DNA of 64,000 bases, from the NCBI RefSeq assembly GCF_004768545.1, contig NZ_CP038635.1, forward strand, positions 2,170,001 to 2,234,000, in the 5' to 3' direction. The position numbers and the translations under genes are program-made. How positions within the stretch are numbered: the first letter of the stretch is position 1; every line of letters starts with the position of its first letter. Origin of the DNA: Cupriavidus oxalaticus. Lineage in GTDB: Bacteria > Pseudomonadota > Gammaproteobacteria > Burkholderiales > Burkholderiaceae. Under the pieces are notes generated by a model. It saw only the letters and a program-made list of their open reading frames with translations, was not told the DNA's origin and made no database searches. Shown here piece after piece: positions 36,305 through 46,147 of this stretch.

Positions 36305-37066
36305 TCAAAAGACCAGGCAGAAACCCTGCTCTGCCAGCGAATGTGGCAACAACACCGCGCGCGCCAGACCAAGGGCCCCGAACACCATGACCGCCACGCC
36401 CGCGCCCACGCGCACCGCGCGCCGCCGCGACAGGCTGCGCAGGTAGCCGGACAGCCCCGACAGCACCAGCAGGTTGGGCAGCGTACCGATGCCAAACACA
36501 CCCATCACCAGCGCACCGGAACCGGCATTGCCGGCGAGCAGCGCCAGCGTCAGCGCTCCATAGACCATGCCGCACGGCACCAGCCCCCACGCCAGGCCAA
36601 CACCATAGCGCCTGGCAAGCCCCCCATGCGCACGCACGAAGGTGGGCATGGCGCCGCCGCCCAGCCGCCCAAGCTGCCGCGCCAGCACGCTGCCTGCCCG
36701 CACCGCCAGCCGCTCGAGCCACGCGACGGTAAAGGCATTGCCGCGCAGCACGCGCCAGCCCGACCACAGCAGCATGGCACTGCCGGCACCAAACAACCAG
36801 CGCTGCAACGGCAGGTAGTCCTGCTTCCACGCGCCGGCGCCAATCGCGCCCAACAGCGCGCCAAGCAGCACATAGGTCGAAATCCTGCCCAGGTGCATTG
36901 CCAGCAACTCGCCGGCCCAGGCAGCGCGGCTACGCACGAAGGTCAGGGCCGCGACGCCGCCACGCGGCTGTTCAACCGCCAGTGCGATGCCGCCACACAT
37001 TGCCGCGCAGTGCACGCCGCCCAGCAATGCCAGCATAAAAACGCTAATTAGCACACCAAATGGCAA
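36305..37066 (-). CDS. TauE/SafE-like (urease accessory UreH-type) membrane protein next to cco genes
   Basis: Six or so transmembrane segments in 253 residues. The first carries the signature GGVHCAAMCGGIALA (about residues 16-30), whose Cys pair is typical of the CcoG/CcoI-linked sulfite exporter TauE/SafE family, where a copper-trafficking or maturation role is suspected. The start is TTG at 37066, six bases after GGAG, and is preferred to the GTG at 37054. The gene diverges from fnr and belongs to the oxidase module by context. Exact role unknown. Confidence 0.85.
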   Translation of the reverse strand: MPFGVLISVFMLALLGGVHCAAMCGGIALAVEQPRGGVAALTFVRSRAAWAGELLAMHLGRISTYVLLGALLGAIGAGAWKQDYLPLQRWLFGAGSAMLLWSGWRVLRGNAFTVAWLERLAVRAGSVLARQLGRLGGGAMPTFVRAHGGLARRYGVGLAWGLVPCGMVYGALTLALLAGNAGSGALVMGVFGIGTLPNLLVLSGLSGYLRSLSRRRAVRVGAGVAVMVFGALGLARAVLLPHSLAEQGFCLVF

Positions 37067-37143
37067 ATCTGACTCCCTGCCTCATCACATCGCACGGTAA
37101 AATGGCGGGGTCGCGCCCTCGCATCCACTCTTGCAGGTTCCAA

Positions 37144-37869
37144 TTGCTCACCTCCATTCCAATCACTGAGATGTCGCCTCGTTGCTCCACTTGCGCGATG
37201 GGGCAACTGTGCCTTCCGGTTGGCATGTCCCAGCAAGACCTCACCAAGATGGACACGCTGGTGCAGGAACGCATCCGGGTCCATAAGGGTGAGACCTTGT
37301 ATCGCATGGGCGATCCCCTCACCGCGGTTTACGCCGTTCGCTTCGGCACGCTGAAGACCCATGTCACGACCGAAGACGGCCGTTCACAGATTACCGGTTT
37401 CCACCTGCCAGGCGAAATCGTCGGCCTCGACGGCCTCGGTGAGATGCAGCATGCCTCGGACGCCACCGCGCTGGAAGATACCGAGGTCTGTGTAGTCCGC
37501 CTTGGGGACCTGCAGACGCTGTCTGCAGACCTGCCTTCGCTGCAGCATCAGTTCCTGCGGCTGATGGGCAAGGAAATCACGCACGACCAGATGATGCTGG
37601 TGACACTCGGTTCGATGCGCGCCGAAGAACGCCTGGCCGCTTTCCTGATCAACCTGTCCGAGCGCCTGTCGGCGCGCGGCTACTCGTCGACCGAATTCGT
37701 GATGCGCATGAGCCGCGAGGAAATCGGCAGCTACCTGGGCCTGAAGCTGGAAACCGTCAGCCGCCTGTTCTCGCGTTTCGCTGAGGCCGGCCTGATCCAG
37801 ATTCGCCAGCGCCACGTCAAGCTGGTGGATCTCGCCGGCATCAAGCAGCTCTACAGCCGTAGCTGCTGA
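37144..37869 (+). CDS. fnr: Fnr-type oxygen-sensing transcriptional regulator
   Basis: CRP/FNR family activator. The N-terminal CSTCAMGQLC cluster plus the internal Cys in EVCVV give four cysteines, as needed for an oxygen-labile [4Fe-4S] cluster. A cyclic-nucleotide-like barrel, a dimer helix and a helix-turn-helix follow (SREEIGSYLGLKLETVSRLFSRFAEAGLI). The recognition helix ETVSRLFSR is the form that reads TTGAT half-sites. TTG at 37144 gives 241 residues and the best N-terminus. ATG at 37171 is possible. ATG at 37060 is less likely, since it would overlap the divergent gene's start. FNR boxes occur upstream of ccoN and ccoI. Confidence 0.93.
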   Translation: MLTSIPITEMSPRCSTCAMGQLCLPVGMSQQDLTKMDTLVQERIRVHKGETLYRMGDPLTAVYAVRFGTLKTHVTTEDGRSQITGFHLPGEIVGLDGLGEMQHASDATALEDTEVCVVRLGDLQTLSADLPSLQHQFLRLMGKEITHDQMMLVTLGSMRAEERLAAFLINLSERLSARGYSSTEFVMRMSREEIGSYLGLKLETVSRLFSRFAEAGLIQIRQRHVKLVDLAGIKQLYSRSC

Positions 37870-37894
37870 CCCTTCCCACCACCCGCCGCTTTGC

Positions 37895-37921
37895 GCCTGC
37901 GCCGCGCGGGGCGGCGCAGGC
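37895..37921. terminator. Hairpin between convergent fnr and cco genes
   Basis: GCCTGCGCCGC and GCGGCGCAGGC form an 11-bp stem over a five-base loop, located between two convergent stop codons. There is no T run, so termination would be weak or rely on the stem alone. Confidence 0.5.
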
Positions 37922-37929
37922 ATCGGCAT

Positions 37930-38175
37930 TCACTCCAACTCGTCGGTATCGCTGAGCCGCGTCGGCATCGTGTACAGCGTCAACCCGCTGGACAGCGCGC
38001 AGAAGATCCACGCTAGCAGGAAGCTCATCGTGTAGATCGATTCGCGCGACGCCTCGATCGGATGCCCGAAGAACTTCAGATCACCGGGGTCCACGACCGA
38101 GAACACCGTCGCGGTGGCGAAGCCCGCCATCAGGAACCCGGGCCACAAGACCCACATCAGCCAGCGCAACCTCAT
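37930..38175 (-). CDS. Small two-span membrane protein of the cco cluster (81 aa)
   Basis: Two hydrophobic segments (about residues 5-25 and 48-68) flank a short loop, with an acidic tail TRLSDTDELE. Its ATG overlaps the stop of the FixH-like gene (ATGA), so it is translated with it. Not recognised as a named Cco factor; its position as last gene of ccoNOQPGH suggests a role in oxidase assembly or stability. Confidence 0.75.
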   Translation of the reverse strand: MRLRWLMWVLWPGFLMAGFATATVFSVVDPGDLKFFGHPIEASRESIYTMSFLLAWIFCALSSGLTLYTMPTRLSDTDELE

Positions 38176-38384
38176 GGCTGCCTCGCTGCGCTCGGCTGAG
38201 GCCGCACCGCCTCGGCCTTCTCGACCACCAGTCCATGGCGCGCTGCGCCCTGCACCGGCACGTCAGGATGCGCCGACGCAAGCCAGATGGTGACGCCGCA
38301 CGCCACCATCGCGACCAGCGGGCCGCTCATCAACAGCCACGGCCACGGCTCTTTCCACCACGGATTGCCTTGCTGATTCATCAT
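38172..38384 (-). CDS. Short FixH/CcoH-like protein (70 aa)
   Basis: The ATG at 38384 (MMNQQG) follows GGGGG. The first part, PWWKEPWPWLLMSGP, and a single transmembrane span match the N-terminus of FixH/CcoH, which helps assemble cbb3 oxidase. Usual FixH proteins are about twice as long; here the periplasmic domain is cut to about 30 residues and no conserved C-terminal domain follows. The shortening has no internal frameshift, so it looks like a genuine short variant. It is located directly after ccoG. Confidence 0.75.
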   Translation of the reverse strand: MMNQQGNPWWKEPWPWLLMSGPLVAMVACGVTIWLASAHPDVPVQGAARHGLVVEKAEAVRPQPSAARQP

Positions 38385-38416
38385 GCCCCCTTGAGTTCTG
38401 CACCGAGCGCCTGGCG

Positions 38417-39889
38417 TCACAGGTCGCGCGGCACGATAAAGCTGGTGCTCTGCCGGATCTCGGCGTTGCCCTGCTCCGATCCTTCGCTGGTCACCGTCAC
38501 GCTGATCTTGTGCGTACCCTGCGCCGCGTCTTCGATCGGCACGCGTATGCGGATCGGCAACAGCCGGTTCGAGGTCGGCGCCAGCGATTCGGCCTGCTTG
38601 TCATATTCGACCGTCAGGTGCTTCAGCTCGTCGCTGTCGGCTCGCACGCTGATATGCATCGGCCCCTCGGTCGTGTTGATCAGCTGCAGGCGATACACAT
38701 TCTCGATCCAGCGGCCTTCGACCTCCCGGCCCAGCGCGCCGCGGTCGCGGATGATGTCCACCTTCAGCGGCGTGCGCAGCGCGATCGAAGCCACAAAGCC
38801 AGCGAGCAGCGCGACCCAGATCACGGAATAGATGATGACACGCGGACGCAGCAGGCGCTTGCGCGATGCTGCCGCGGACAGCGCCTTGCGCATGGCATTC
38901 TCCGAGGTGTATCGGATCAGCCCGCGCGGGTAGGACATCTTGTCCATGACCTGGTTGCAGGCGTCGATGCACGCGCCGCAGCCGATGCATTCATACTGCA
39001 GGCCATCGCGGATATCGATGCCGGTCGGGCACACCTGCACGCAGATGCTGCAGTTGACGCAATCGCCCAGGCCCGCCTGGCGATGGTCGGTCTTGCGCGA
39101 ACGGCTGCCGCGCGGCTCGCCCCGGCCGACGTCGTAGGTCACGACGTAGGTGTCGCGGTCGACCATCACGCTCTGGAAACGCGCATACGGGCACATGTAC
39201 TTGCACACCTGCTCGCGCATGAAGCCAGCGTTGCCCCAGGTGGCGAACGCATAGAACAGCATCCAGAACGTCTGCCACGGGCCCAGCGACAGGCTCGCCA
39301 GCTCGCCACCCAGCTCACGGATCGGCGCGAAGTAGCCGATGAAGGTGAAGCCGGTCCACAGCGCGATCAGTACCCACAGGAAGTGCTTGGTGGCCTTGAT
39401 ACGCAGTTTGCGCAGGCTCCAGGGGTCGCCGTCGAGACGGATGCGGGCGATCCGGTCGCCTTCGATCCGCCGCTCGATCCACATGAAGATCTCGGTATAG
39501 ACCGTCTGTGGACAGGCGTAACCGCAGAACAGCCGCCCGGCGATCGCCGTGAACAGGAACAGCGCCAGCGCCGAAATGACCAGCAGCACGGCGAGATAGA
39601 TGACATCCTGAGGCCACAACACCAGCCCGAAGATGTAGAACTTGCGTTCGCCAAGGTCGAACAGCACGGCCTGGCGTCCGTTCCACTGGAGCCAGGGCGT
39701 GCCGTAGTAGATCAGCTGCGTGAAGAGGACCAGCCAGACGCGCCAACTGGAGAAAGCGCCCGTAACGGAGCGCGGATAGATCTTGCGGCGGACCTCGTAC
39801 AGCGTTTCATCCGAGGTCTCGGCAGGCGCAGCGGCCGACCGCTGGCGGTCGGCCGCCCGGGCCATTTCTTCGGTCCCGGGTGCGTTCAT
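38417..39889 (-). CDS. ccoG: Cytochrome cbb3 oxidase accessory protein CcoG (polyferredoxin)
   Basis: Membrane iron-sulfur protein thought to reduce Cu(II) for cbb3 oxidase copper delivery. The 490-residue protein has about five transmembrane segments, the LFCGYACPQTVYTEIFMWIE motif, and then two [4Fe-4S] motifs (CVNCSICVQVCPTGIDI and CIGCGACIDACNQVM). A C-terminal immunoglobulin-like domain completes it. A lone CxxxCP near CKYMCPYARFQ adds a further cysteine motif. It is followed by the short FixH-like gene. Confidence 0.96.
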   Translation of the reverse strand: MNAPGTEEMARAADRQRSAAAPAETSDETLYEVRRKIYPRSVTGAFSSWRVWLVLFTQLIYYGTPWLQWNGRQAVLFDLGERKFYIFGLVLWPQDVIYLAVLLVISALALFLFTAIAGRLFCGYACPQTVYTEIFMWIERRIEGDRIARIRLDGDPWSLRKLRIKATKHFLWVLIALWTGFTFIGYFAPIRELGGELASLSLGPWQTFWMLFYAFATWGNAGFMREQVCKYMCPYARFQSVMVDRDTYVVTYDVGRGEPRGSRSRKTDHRQAGLGDCVNCSICVQVCPTGIDIRDGLQYECIGCGACIDACNQVMDKMSYPRGLIRYTSENAMRKALSAAASRKRLLRPRVIIYSVIWVALLAGFVASIALRTPLKVDIIRDRGALGREVEGRWIENVYRLQLINTTEGPMHISVRADSDELKHLTVEYDKQAESLAPTSNRLLPIRIRVPIEDAAQGTHKISVTVTSEGSEQGNAEIRQSTSFIVPRDL

Positions 39890-39938
39890 GGATGGTTTCT
39901 CCTGCGGGCGGCCCGCGCCCGCTCAGATGAGTCGCCTG

Positions 39939-40856
39939 TCATTGGCCGGCACCCCCGCCGGTATTCGACAGACCCCAGACATAGGCCGTCAGCATGCGGA
40001 TCCGCTCTGGCGTCAGGATCTCTTCATGTGCCGGCATATGGTTGTTATGCCCCTTCAGGATGGCGTCGACGATGCTGCCTTCCGAACTGCCATACAGCCA
40101 CACGTTATCGGACAGGTTCGGCGCGCCCAGTGCCTGGTTGCCCTTGCCGCCGGCACCGTGGCAAGCCGCGCAGGTCGACTTGAAAGTGCTCTCGCCACGC
40201 GAGGCGCGGATGGGATCCGAAGACAGCCCCGACAGCGAGCGGACATACTGCGCCACGTCGCCTGCCAGCTTGCCGTCGATGGTGGATGCGAACGGCGGCA
40301 TCACGCCATTGCGGCCCTTGGCAATGGTCTGCTGGATGGTCTCAGGTTCGCCGCCATACAGCCAGTCGCCGTCCGTCAGGTTGGGAAAGCCGCGGCTGCC
40401 GCGCGCATCCGAACCATGGCATTGCGCGCAGTAGTTCAGGAACAGCCGCTGGCCAATTTCGCGCGCCTGCGGATCTCCAGCCACCTGCTTGACATCCATC
40501 TTCAGGTACTTGGCATAGATCTCGTTCTGCATCTGCTCCTGCGCGGCACGATGCGCGGCCAGTTCGCCCTGCGTCGAGAACTTCAGCACGCCTGAGTACT
40601 TGCCCAGACCCGGATACAACACGAGGTAGACCAGGCCGAAGATACAGGCCAGCAGGAACATCCACATCCACCAGCGCGGCAGCGGGTTGTTCAGTTCGCG
40701 CAGGTCGTCGTCCCAGACGTGGCCGGTGTCGTCGCCCCCGCTGGCGGTCTTGGTGATCTTGCGTTGCGAGAACAGCAGCCATACGCACCAGACGATGCCG
40801 ACGAGCGCGATCGCGGCAATGTAGTAACTCCAGAAATCGGAAAAGAAATCGCTCAT
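39939..40856 (-). CDS. ccoP: cbb3-type cytochrome c oxidase subunit III (di-heme)
   Basis: Electron-transfer subunit of the microaerobic cbb3 oxidase. The 305-residue protein has an N-terminal transmembrane helix, a WDDDLRELNNPLPRWWMWMF segment and a second helix. Two c-type heme sites follow: CAQCH (about residues 142-146) and CAACH (about 233-237). It lies between ccoQ and ccoG. The heme count matches other CcoP proteins. Confidence 0.97.
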   Translation of the reverse strand: MSDFFSDFWSYYIAAIALVGIVWCVWLLFSQRKITKTASGGDDTGHVWDDDLRELNNPLPRWWMWMFLLACIFGLVYLVLYPGLGKYSGVLKFSTQGELAAHRAAQEQMQNEIYAKYLKMDVKQVAGDPQAREIGQRLFLNYCAQCHGSDARGSRGFPNLTDGDWLYGGEPETIQQTIAKGRNGVMPPFASTIDGKLAGDVAQYVRSLSGLSSDPIRASRGESTFKSTCAACHGAGGKGNQALGAPNLSDNVWLYGSSEGSIVDAILKGHNNHMPAHEEILTPERIRMLTAYVWGLSNTGGGAGQ

Positions 40857-40858
40857 GG

Positions 40859-41023
40859 CTAGGTGTTCCGGCTCGATGTTGTCGTGGTTTCGTCAGGCAG
40901 CGCGAACGGCAGCATGGCGGATTCCCGGTTGGCGGCCTGCCGGCCGGCCGACCACGCCCACCAGCAGATGCCAAGGAAGACGACCATCGACACGACGGTC
41001 GCAACAGCGGTGATCATGGCCAT
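40859..41023 (-). CDS. ccoQ: cbb3-type oxidase subunit CcoQ/FixQ
   Basis: A 54-residue single-span subunit that stabilises CcoP binding. ATG at 41023, one transmembrane helix (about residues 5-25, TAVATVVSMVVFLGICWWAW), then a short polar tail ending before ccoP with two bases of gap. It lies exactly in the ccoO-ccoQ-ccoP position. Small size makes it easy to miss. Confidence 0.92.
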   Translation of the reverse strand: MAMITAVATVVSMVVFLGICWWAWSAGRQAANRESAMLPFALPDETTTTSSRNT

Positions 41024-41026
41024 GGC

Positions 41027-41692
41027 TTACTCCTTCGCCGGTGCAACTGCTGCAGCGGTGTCCACGCGGACATTGCGGCGGTTGGTGCCCAGAGCCTGGA
41101 GGTAAGCCACCAGCGCGTCTTCCTCGGTCTTGCCCTGGAGCTCGTCCGGCGCCTTGGCGATGTCGGCCTCGGTGTATGGCACGCCCAGCTTCGCCAGCGC
41201 CCGCATGCGCGCCTGGATATCGTTGGTCGGCAGCGCGGCCTTCTCCAGCCACGGGTAGGAAGGCATCACCGACTCGGGCACCACGTCACGCGGGTTGCGC
41301 AGGTGGATGCGTTGCCAGTCGTCCGAGTAGCGGCCGCCGACGCGTGCCAGGTCGGGACCGGTACGCTTCGAGCCCCACAGGAACGGGTGATCGTAGACGG
41401 CCTCGCCCGCGGTGGAGAAATGGCCGTAACGCTCGGTTTCGGCCTGCAGTGTCCGCACCTGCTGCGAGTGGCAGCCGACGCAGCCTTCGCGGATATAGAT
41501 ATCCCGGCCCATCAGCCGCAGCGGCGAATACGGCGTGATACCCGGATCCGGCTTGGTCGTGGAGTGCTGGAAGAACAGCGGCACGATCTGCACCAGACCC
41601 GCGATGCTGACCACGAGGATCGTGCAGATGATCAGCCAGCCGATGTTCTTCTCCAGCGTTTCGTGGGAAAAGAATCTTTGTTTTTCCGACAT
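41027..41692 (-). CDS. ccoO: cbb3-type cytochrome c oxidase subunit II (mono-heme)
   Basis: The 221-residue protein has an N-terminal transmembrane anchor, then one c-type heme site [10 protein letters not shown] (about residues 76-85). The CcoO signatures [19 protein letters not shown] and [20 protein letters not shown] are also present. It starts 18 bases after the ccoN stop. Confidence 0.97.
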   Translation of the reverse strand: MSEKQRFFSHETLEKNIGWLIICTILVVSIAGLVQIVPLFFQHSTTKPDPGITPYSPLRLMGRDIYIREGCVGCHSQQVRTLQAETERYGHFSTAGEAVYDHPFLWGSKRTGPDLARVGGRYSDDWQRIHLRNPRDVVPESVMPSYPWLEKAALPTNDIQARMRALAKLGVPYTEADIAKAPDELQGKTEEDALVAYLQALGTNRRNVRVDTAAAVAPAKE

Positions 41693-41710
41693 CTTTCTAT
41701 CCTGGAATGA

Positions 41711-43159
<1,449 letters not shown>

Positions 43160-43234
43160 TCAGACCCCCAAAGCTTAGAGAAGAGAAAAAACCTACTGAC
43201 GTTGTGACTTTAGAAAAACCCCGCCACCGGTGTG

Positions 43235-43248
43235 TTGATCTTTATCAA
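43235..43248. promoter_or_regulatory. FNR box upstream of ccoN
   Basis: TTGATCTTTATCAA is a perfect TTGAT-N4-ATCAA site. Its centre is 82.5 bases upstream of the ccoN start, which allows a class II start about 41 bases downstream of the centre, near position 43200. It links ccoNOQP to the nearby Fnr. Confidence 0.93.
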
Positions 43249-43322
43249 GTCGCTCAGGACCGGCAATGAACCTCGCGGCGCGCCCCGGTCCCAGACCGAT
43301 GTCATCCCAGGACATGCGCGCA

Positions 43323-43469
43323 TCAAGGCTTGTCGTTGTCCAGCAGGATCGATTCCGCGGGCCGGTCGAGATCGTCGTACTGGCCCGCATGCAATGCCCA
43401 CCACAGCGCGGCGGCGATCACGACGACGAGTACCAGGCTCATCGGCACGAGCAGGTAAAGCGTTTCCAT
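43323..43469 (-). CDS. ccoS: cbb3 oxidase maturation protein CcoS
   Basis: A 48-residue single-span protein required for cofactor insertion into cbb3 oxidase. ATG at 43469; the hydrophobic helix LYLLVPMSLVLVVVIAAALWW (about 4-24) is followed by the CcoS tail YDDLDRPAESILLDND. It lies seven bases after the ccoI stop, giving the usual ccoI-ccoS pair. Confidence 0.92.
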   Translation of the reverse strand: METLYLLVPMSLVLVVVIAAALWWALHAGQYDDLDRPAESILLDNDKP

Positions 43470-43476
43470 GAGGCTC

Positions 43477-46032
43477 CTAGACCGACTTGCGGCCGGCGCG
43501 CAGCAGACGCCAGGCGTTGGCCACCACCAGCAGCGACGACAGTGACATGCCGATACCGGCCATCCATGCCATCACCAGCCCGGTCGCCGCCAGCGGGATC
43601 GCCACCACGTTGTAGAAAAAGGACCAGCCCAGGTTCTGCCGCACCACGCGCCGCGCCTTGCGCGACACCGCCAGCGCGGTTGCGATCTCGTCGATGCCGC
43701 CGTGTGTCAGCACGGCGTCGGCGCCGGCCTGCGCCAGCGGCGCGCCGCTGCCGATCGCGATCGAGACCTGCGCCTGCGCCAGCACCGGGGCGTCGTTGAT
43801 GCCGTCGCCCACGGCCAGCACTACCGCCCCGCCCTGCTGCAGCCGCGCGACGTAGTCGCGCTTGCCCTCGGGTGTCACTTCGCCGGCGGCATGGCCGATG
43901 CCGAAGTGCTCTGCCCACCAGCGCACGGCCGCGGCGTTATCGCCGGAGACGAGGTGGCAGCGCACGCCCAGCGCACCGAGCCGCGCCAGCAGCGCGGACG
44001 TCTGCGCGCGCTCGACATCGGCCAGCACGAAGCTGGCGAGCACGCCGTCCTGTGCCGCCAGCCACACGACCGTGGCGCCGGGATGGGCCGGGCCCGCAAC
44101 CGCCGGCACTGGCACGGATGAGCCGCCGCTAACGAGCCCGCGCGCGAAATCCAGCCGGCCGAGCCGCAGGCGGCGTCCGTCGACCGTGGCTTCAAGGCCC
44201 TGTCCGGGCACGTTGCGGATGCCGGTGACCGCCACGGCATGGCCCCCTCCATCGGGCACGGCCGCGAGCAGTGCGCGTGCGATGGGGTGCTCGCCGCCGC
44301 GCTCCATCGCCGCGGCCAGTGCAAGGCATTGCGCCTCGCTCAGGTCGGCCAGCGGCTGCACTGCCGCCACGGCAAAGCGTCCTTCAGTCAGCGTGCCGGT
44401 CTTGTCCAGCACCACATCGGTCACGCGCGCCAGCGTCTCCAGCGCATGGCCGCGCGTCAGCAGTACGCCGCGCCGCGACAGCGCGGCGCCCGCGGCGGCC
44501 AGCGCGGCCGGCGTGGCCAGCGACAGCGCGCACGGACAGCTGACCACCAGCACGGCGATCGTCACCAGCAGCGCGCGTGACGGATCGATCCACAGCCCCC
44601 ACACCAGCCCGGTCAGCGCCGCCAGCACCAGCAGCGTCGCCACGAACCAGCCGGCGACACGGTCGGCCAGCGTGGCCAGGCGGGGCTTCTCCGCCAGTGC
44701 GCGGTCGAGCACCGCCACGATCTCGGCCAGCCGTGTGCCGGCGCCCACGCGCGACACGCGCAGCTCCAGCGGGCTGGCGGTGTTGAAGCAGCCGGCCAGC
44801 ACGGTTTCACCGGCACGGCGGCGCACCGGCCGGCTTTCGCCGGTCAGCATGGACTCGTCCAGTTCGCTGGCGCCGGCGACGACGGTCCCGTCGGCGGGAA
44901 CGATCTCGCCCGCCTTCACGCGGATCAGGTCGCCCTGGCGCAAACGTGCCACCGGGATGCGTTCACCCGTGGCCCCTATTCCGGCAAGCCGCTCGCAGGT
45001 GGCGGGAAGCTGGCGCGCGAGCATCTCGGCACCGCTGCGCGATGCCTGGCGCACCCGCAGTTCGAGGTAGCGCGCCAGCAGCAGGAAGGCGACGAACATC
45101 GTCACCGAATCGAAATAGACCTCGCCGATGCCGCGCACGGTGGCGAGCGCACTGGCGATAAATCCCGCGCCCACGCCGATGGCGACCGGCACGTCCATGC
45201 CCATATGGCGCTGGCGCAGGCTGCGCCAGGCGCCGCCAAAGATCGGCGATGCGGAATAGAAGACCACCGGCAACGTCAGCGCAAAGCTGGCCCAGCGCAT
45301 CAGCTGCAACTGGCCGGGGTCGATGGTGGCCTCGTGCGTGTAGATCGGCCATGCGTACATCATTACCTGCATCATGCCGAGCATGGCCACGGCCATGCGC
45401 ATCAGCAGGCTGCGGCGCGCGCGACGGTCCTGCTGGTCGGTGCGCGAGACCTCGAACGGCCACGCCATGTAGCCGATGCCGGCGAGCGCGGCCAGCAATC
45501 CGGCCACGGACTGCGTGCCTTCGCGCCAGCGCACCACCACGCGGCGGGTGGCGACATTGGCAACCGCGGATTCCACGCCGGGCTGGCGCGTCAGGTGCTG
45601 CTCGATCAGCCAGGCGCAGGCGGCGCAGCGGATGTTCTCCGGCGCCAGCGTGATCTCGGCGCGGCCGTTGTCGAGCGGGCGCACGAACTGGGTGCGCAAT
45701 TCGGGGGTGTCATAGGCGCCCCAGATCGGCTCGGCTTCGCGCCGCGCCGCGTCGTCGATCGGACGGGCAAAGCGGGCCTCGTCACCATATAGATGGGCAA
45801 ATCCGGCTGCGTGGAGGGTCTGCGCCAGGGCCTGGCAGCCGCCACAGCAGAAGACCCGGCGGGCGCCGTCCAGTTCGGCAGCCAGTGGCTCGGCCTGCGC
45901 GACGGGCAGGCCGCAATGGAAGCATGCGAGTTGCGCCCCAACAGCGGCCGTGCCAGCGTTGGCGGCAGGCGCCGCGGACGCTGCATGCAAGGCCAGCACG
46001 CTGGCGGAAGGGATGGTGGCTGGGGACGACAT
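43477..46032 (-). CDS. ccoI: Copper-transporting P1B-type ATPase CcoI/FixI for cbb3 maturation
   Basis: Exports copper for delivery to cbb3 oxidase. The 851-residue protein has an unusual N-terminal Cys-rich zinc-finger-like region (CFHCGLPVAQ, CCGGCQAL). An HMA domain follows with CAACAWLIE, then eight transmembrane helices with the CPC metal site in SCPCALSLATP. The DKTGTLTEG phosphorylation loop and GDGINDAPVLAQAQV hinge are present. A ccoI frame of this size with both N-terminal Cys modules matches CcoI. It starts at ATG 46032 behind AAGG. An FNR box and a dyad lie upstream. Confidence 0.95.
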   Translation of the reverse strand: MSSPATIPSASVLALHAASAAPAANAGTAAVGAQLACFHCGLPVAQAEPLAAELDGARRVFCCGGCQALAQTLHAAGFAHLYGDEARFARPIDDAARREAEPIWGAYDTPELRTQFVRPLDNGRAEITLAPENIRCAACAWLIEQHLTRQPGVESAVANVATRRVVVRWREGTQSVAGLLAALAGIGYMAWPFEVSRTDQQDRRARRSLLMRMAVAMLGMMQVMMYAWPIYTHEATIDPGQLQLMRWASFALTLPVVFYSASPIFGGAWRSLRQRHMGMDVPVAIGVGAGFIASALATVRGIGEVYFDSVTMFVAFLLLARYLELRVRQASRSGAEMLARQLPATCERLAGIGATGERIPVARLRQGDLIRVKAGEIVPADGTVVAGASELDESMLTGESRPVRRRAGETVLAGCFNTASPLELRVSRVGAGTRLAEIVAVLDRALAEKPRLATLADRVAGWFVATLLVLAALTGLVWGLWIDPSRALLVTIAVLVVSCPCALSLATPAALAAAGAALSRRGVLLTRGHALETLARVTDVVLDKTGTLTEGRFAVAAVQPLADLSEAQCLALAAAMERGGEHPIARALLAAVPDGGGHAVAVTGIRNVPGQGLEATVDGRRLRLGRLDFARGLVSGGSSVPVPAVAGPAHPGATVVWLAAQDGVLASFVLADVERAQTSALLARLGALGVRCHLVSGDNAAAVRWWAEHFGIGHAAGEVTPEGKRDYVARLQQGGAVVLAVGDGINDAPVLAQAQVSIAIGSGAPLAQAGADAVLTHGGIDEIATALAVSRKARRVVRQNLGWSFFYNVVAIPLAATGLVMAWMAGIGMSLSSLLVVANAWRLLRAGRKSV

Positions 46033-46045
46033 GGGGACCTTTTTC

Positions 46046-46061
46046 TACCCCCTGCAGGGTA
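46046..46061. promoter_or_regulatory. GC-rich dyad upstream of ccoI
   Basis: TACCCCCTGCAGGGTA, with TACCC/GGGTA arms around CCTGCAG, lies 14 bases before the ccoI start. The TAccc...gggTA form recalls CsoR-family copper operators, but the match is loose. It could equally be a translational element in the leader. Confidence 0.35.
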
Positions 46062-46083
46062 TAGGGCGGTCCCGGCATCGGCC

Positions 46084-46097
46084 TTGATTTAGGTCAA
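46084..46097. promoter_or_regulatory. FNR box upstream of ccoI
   Basis: TTGATTTAGGTCAA has a perfect left half and a GTCAA right half, the form common in the Fnr/Anr family. Its centre is 58.5 bases upstream of the ccoI start. With the perfect site at ccoN, it indicates joint control of oxidase structure and maturation. Confidence 0.85.
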
Positions 46098-46147
46098 TGC
46101 GGCCCGGCTATCGTCGCGCCGGGCCGAAATACAACGCTTGCCGACGC

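Noticed and set aside
35853..36830. Open minus-strand frame of 325 codons upstream of scpB
   Set aside because: It overlaps the TauE/SafE-like gene in another frame and has shadow-type composition; no start signal.
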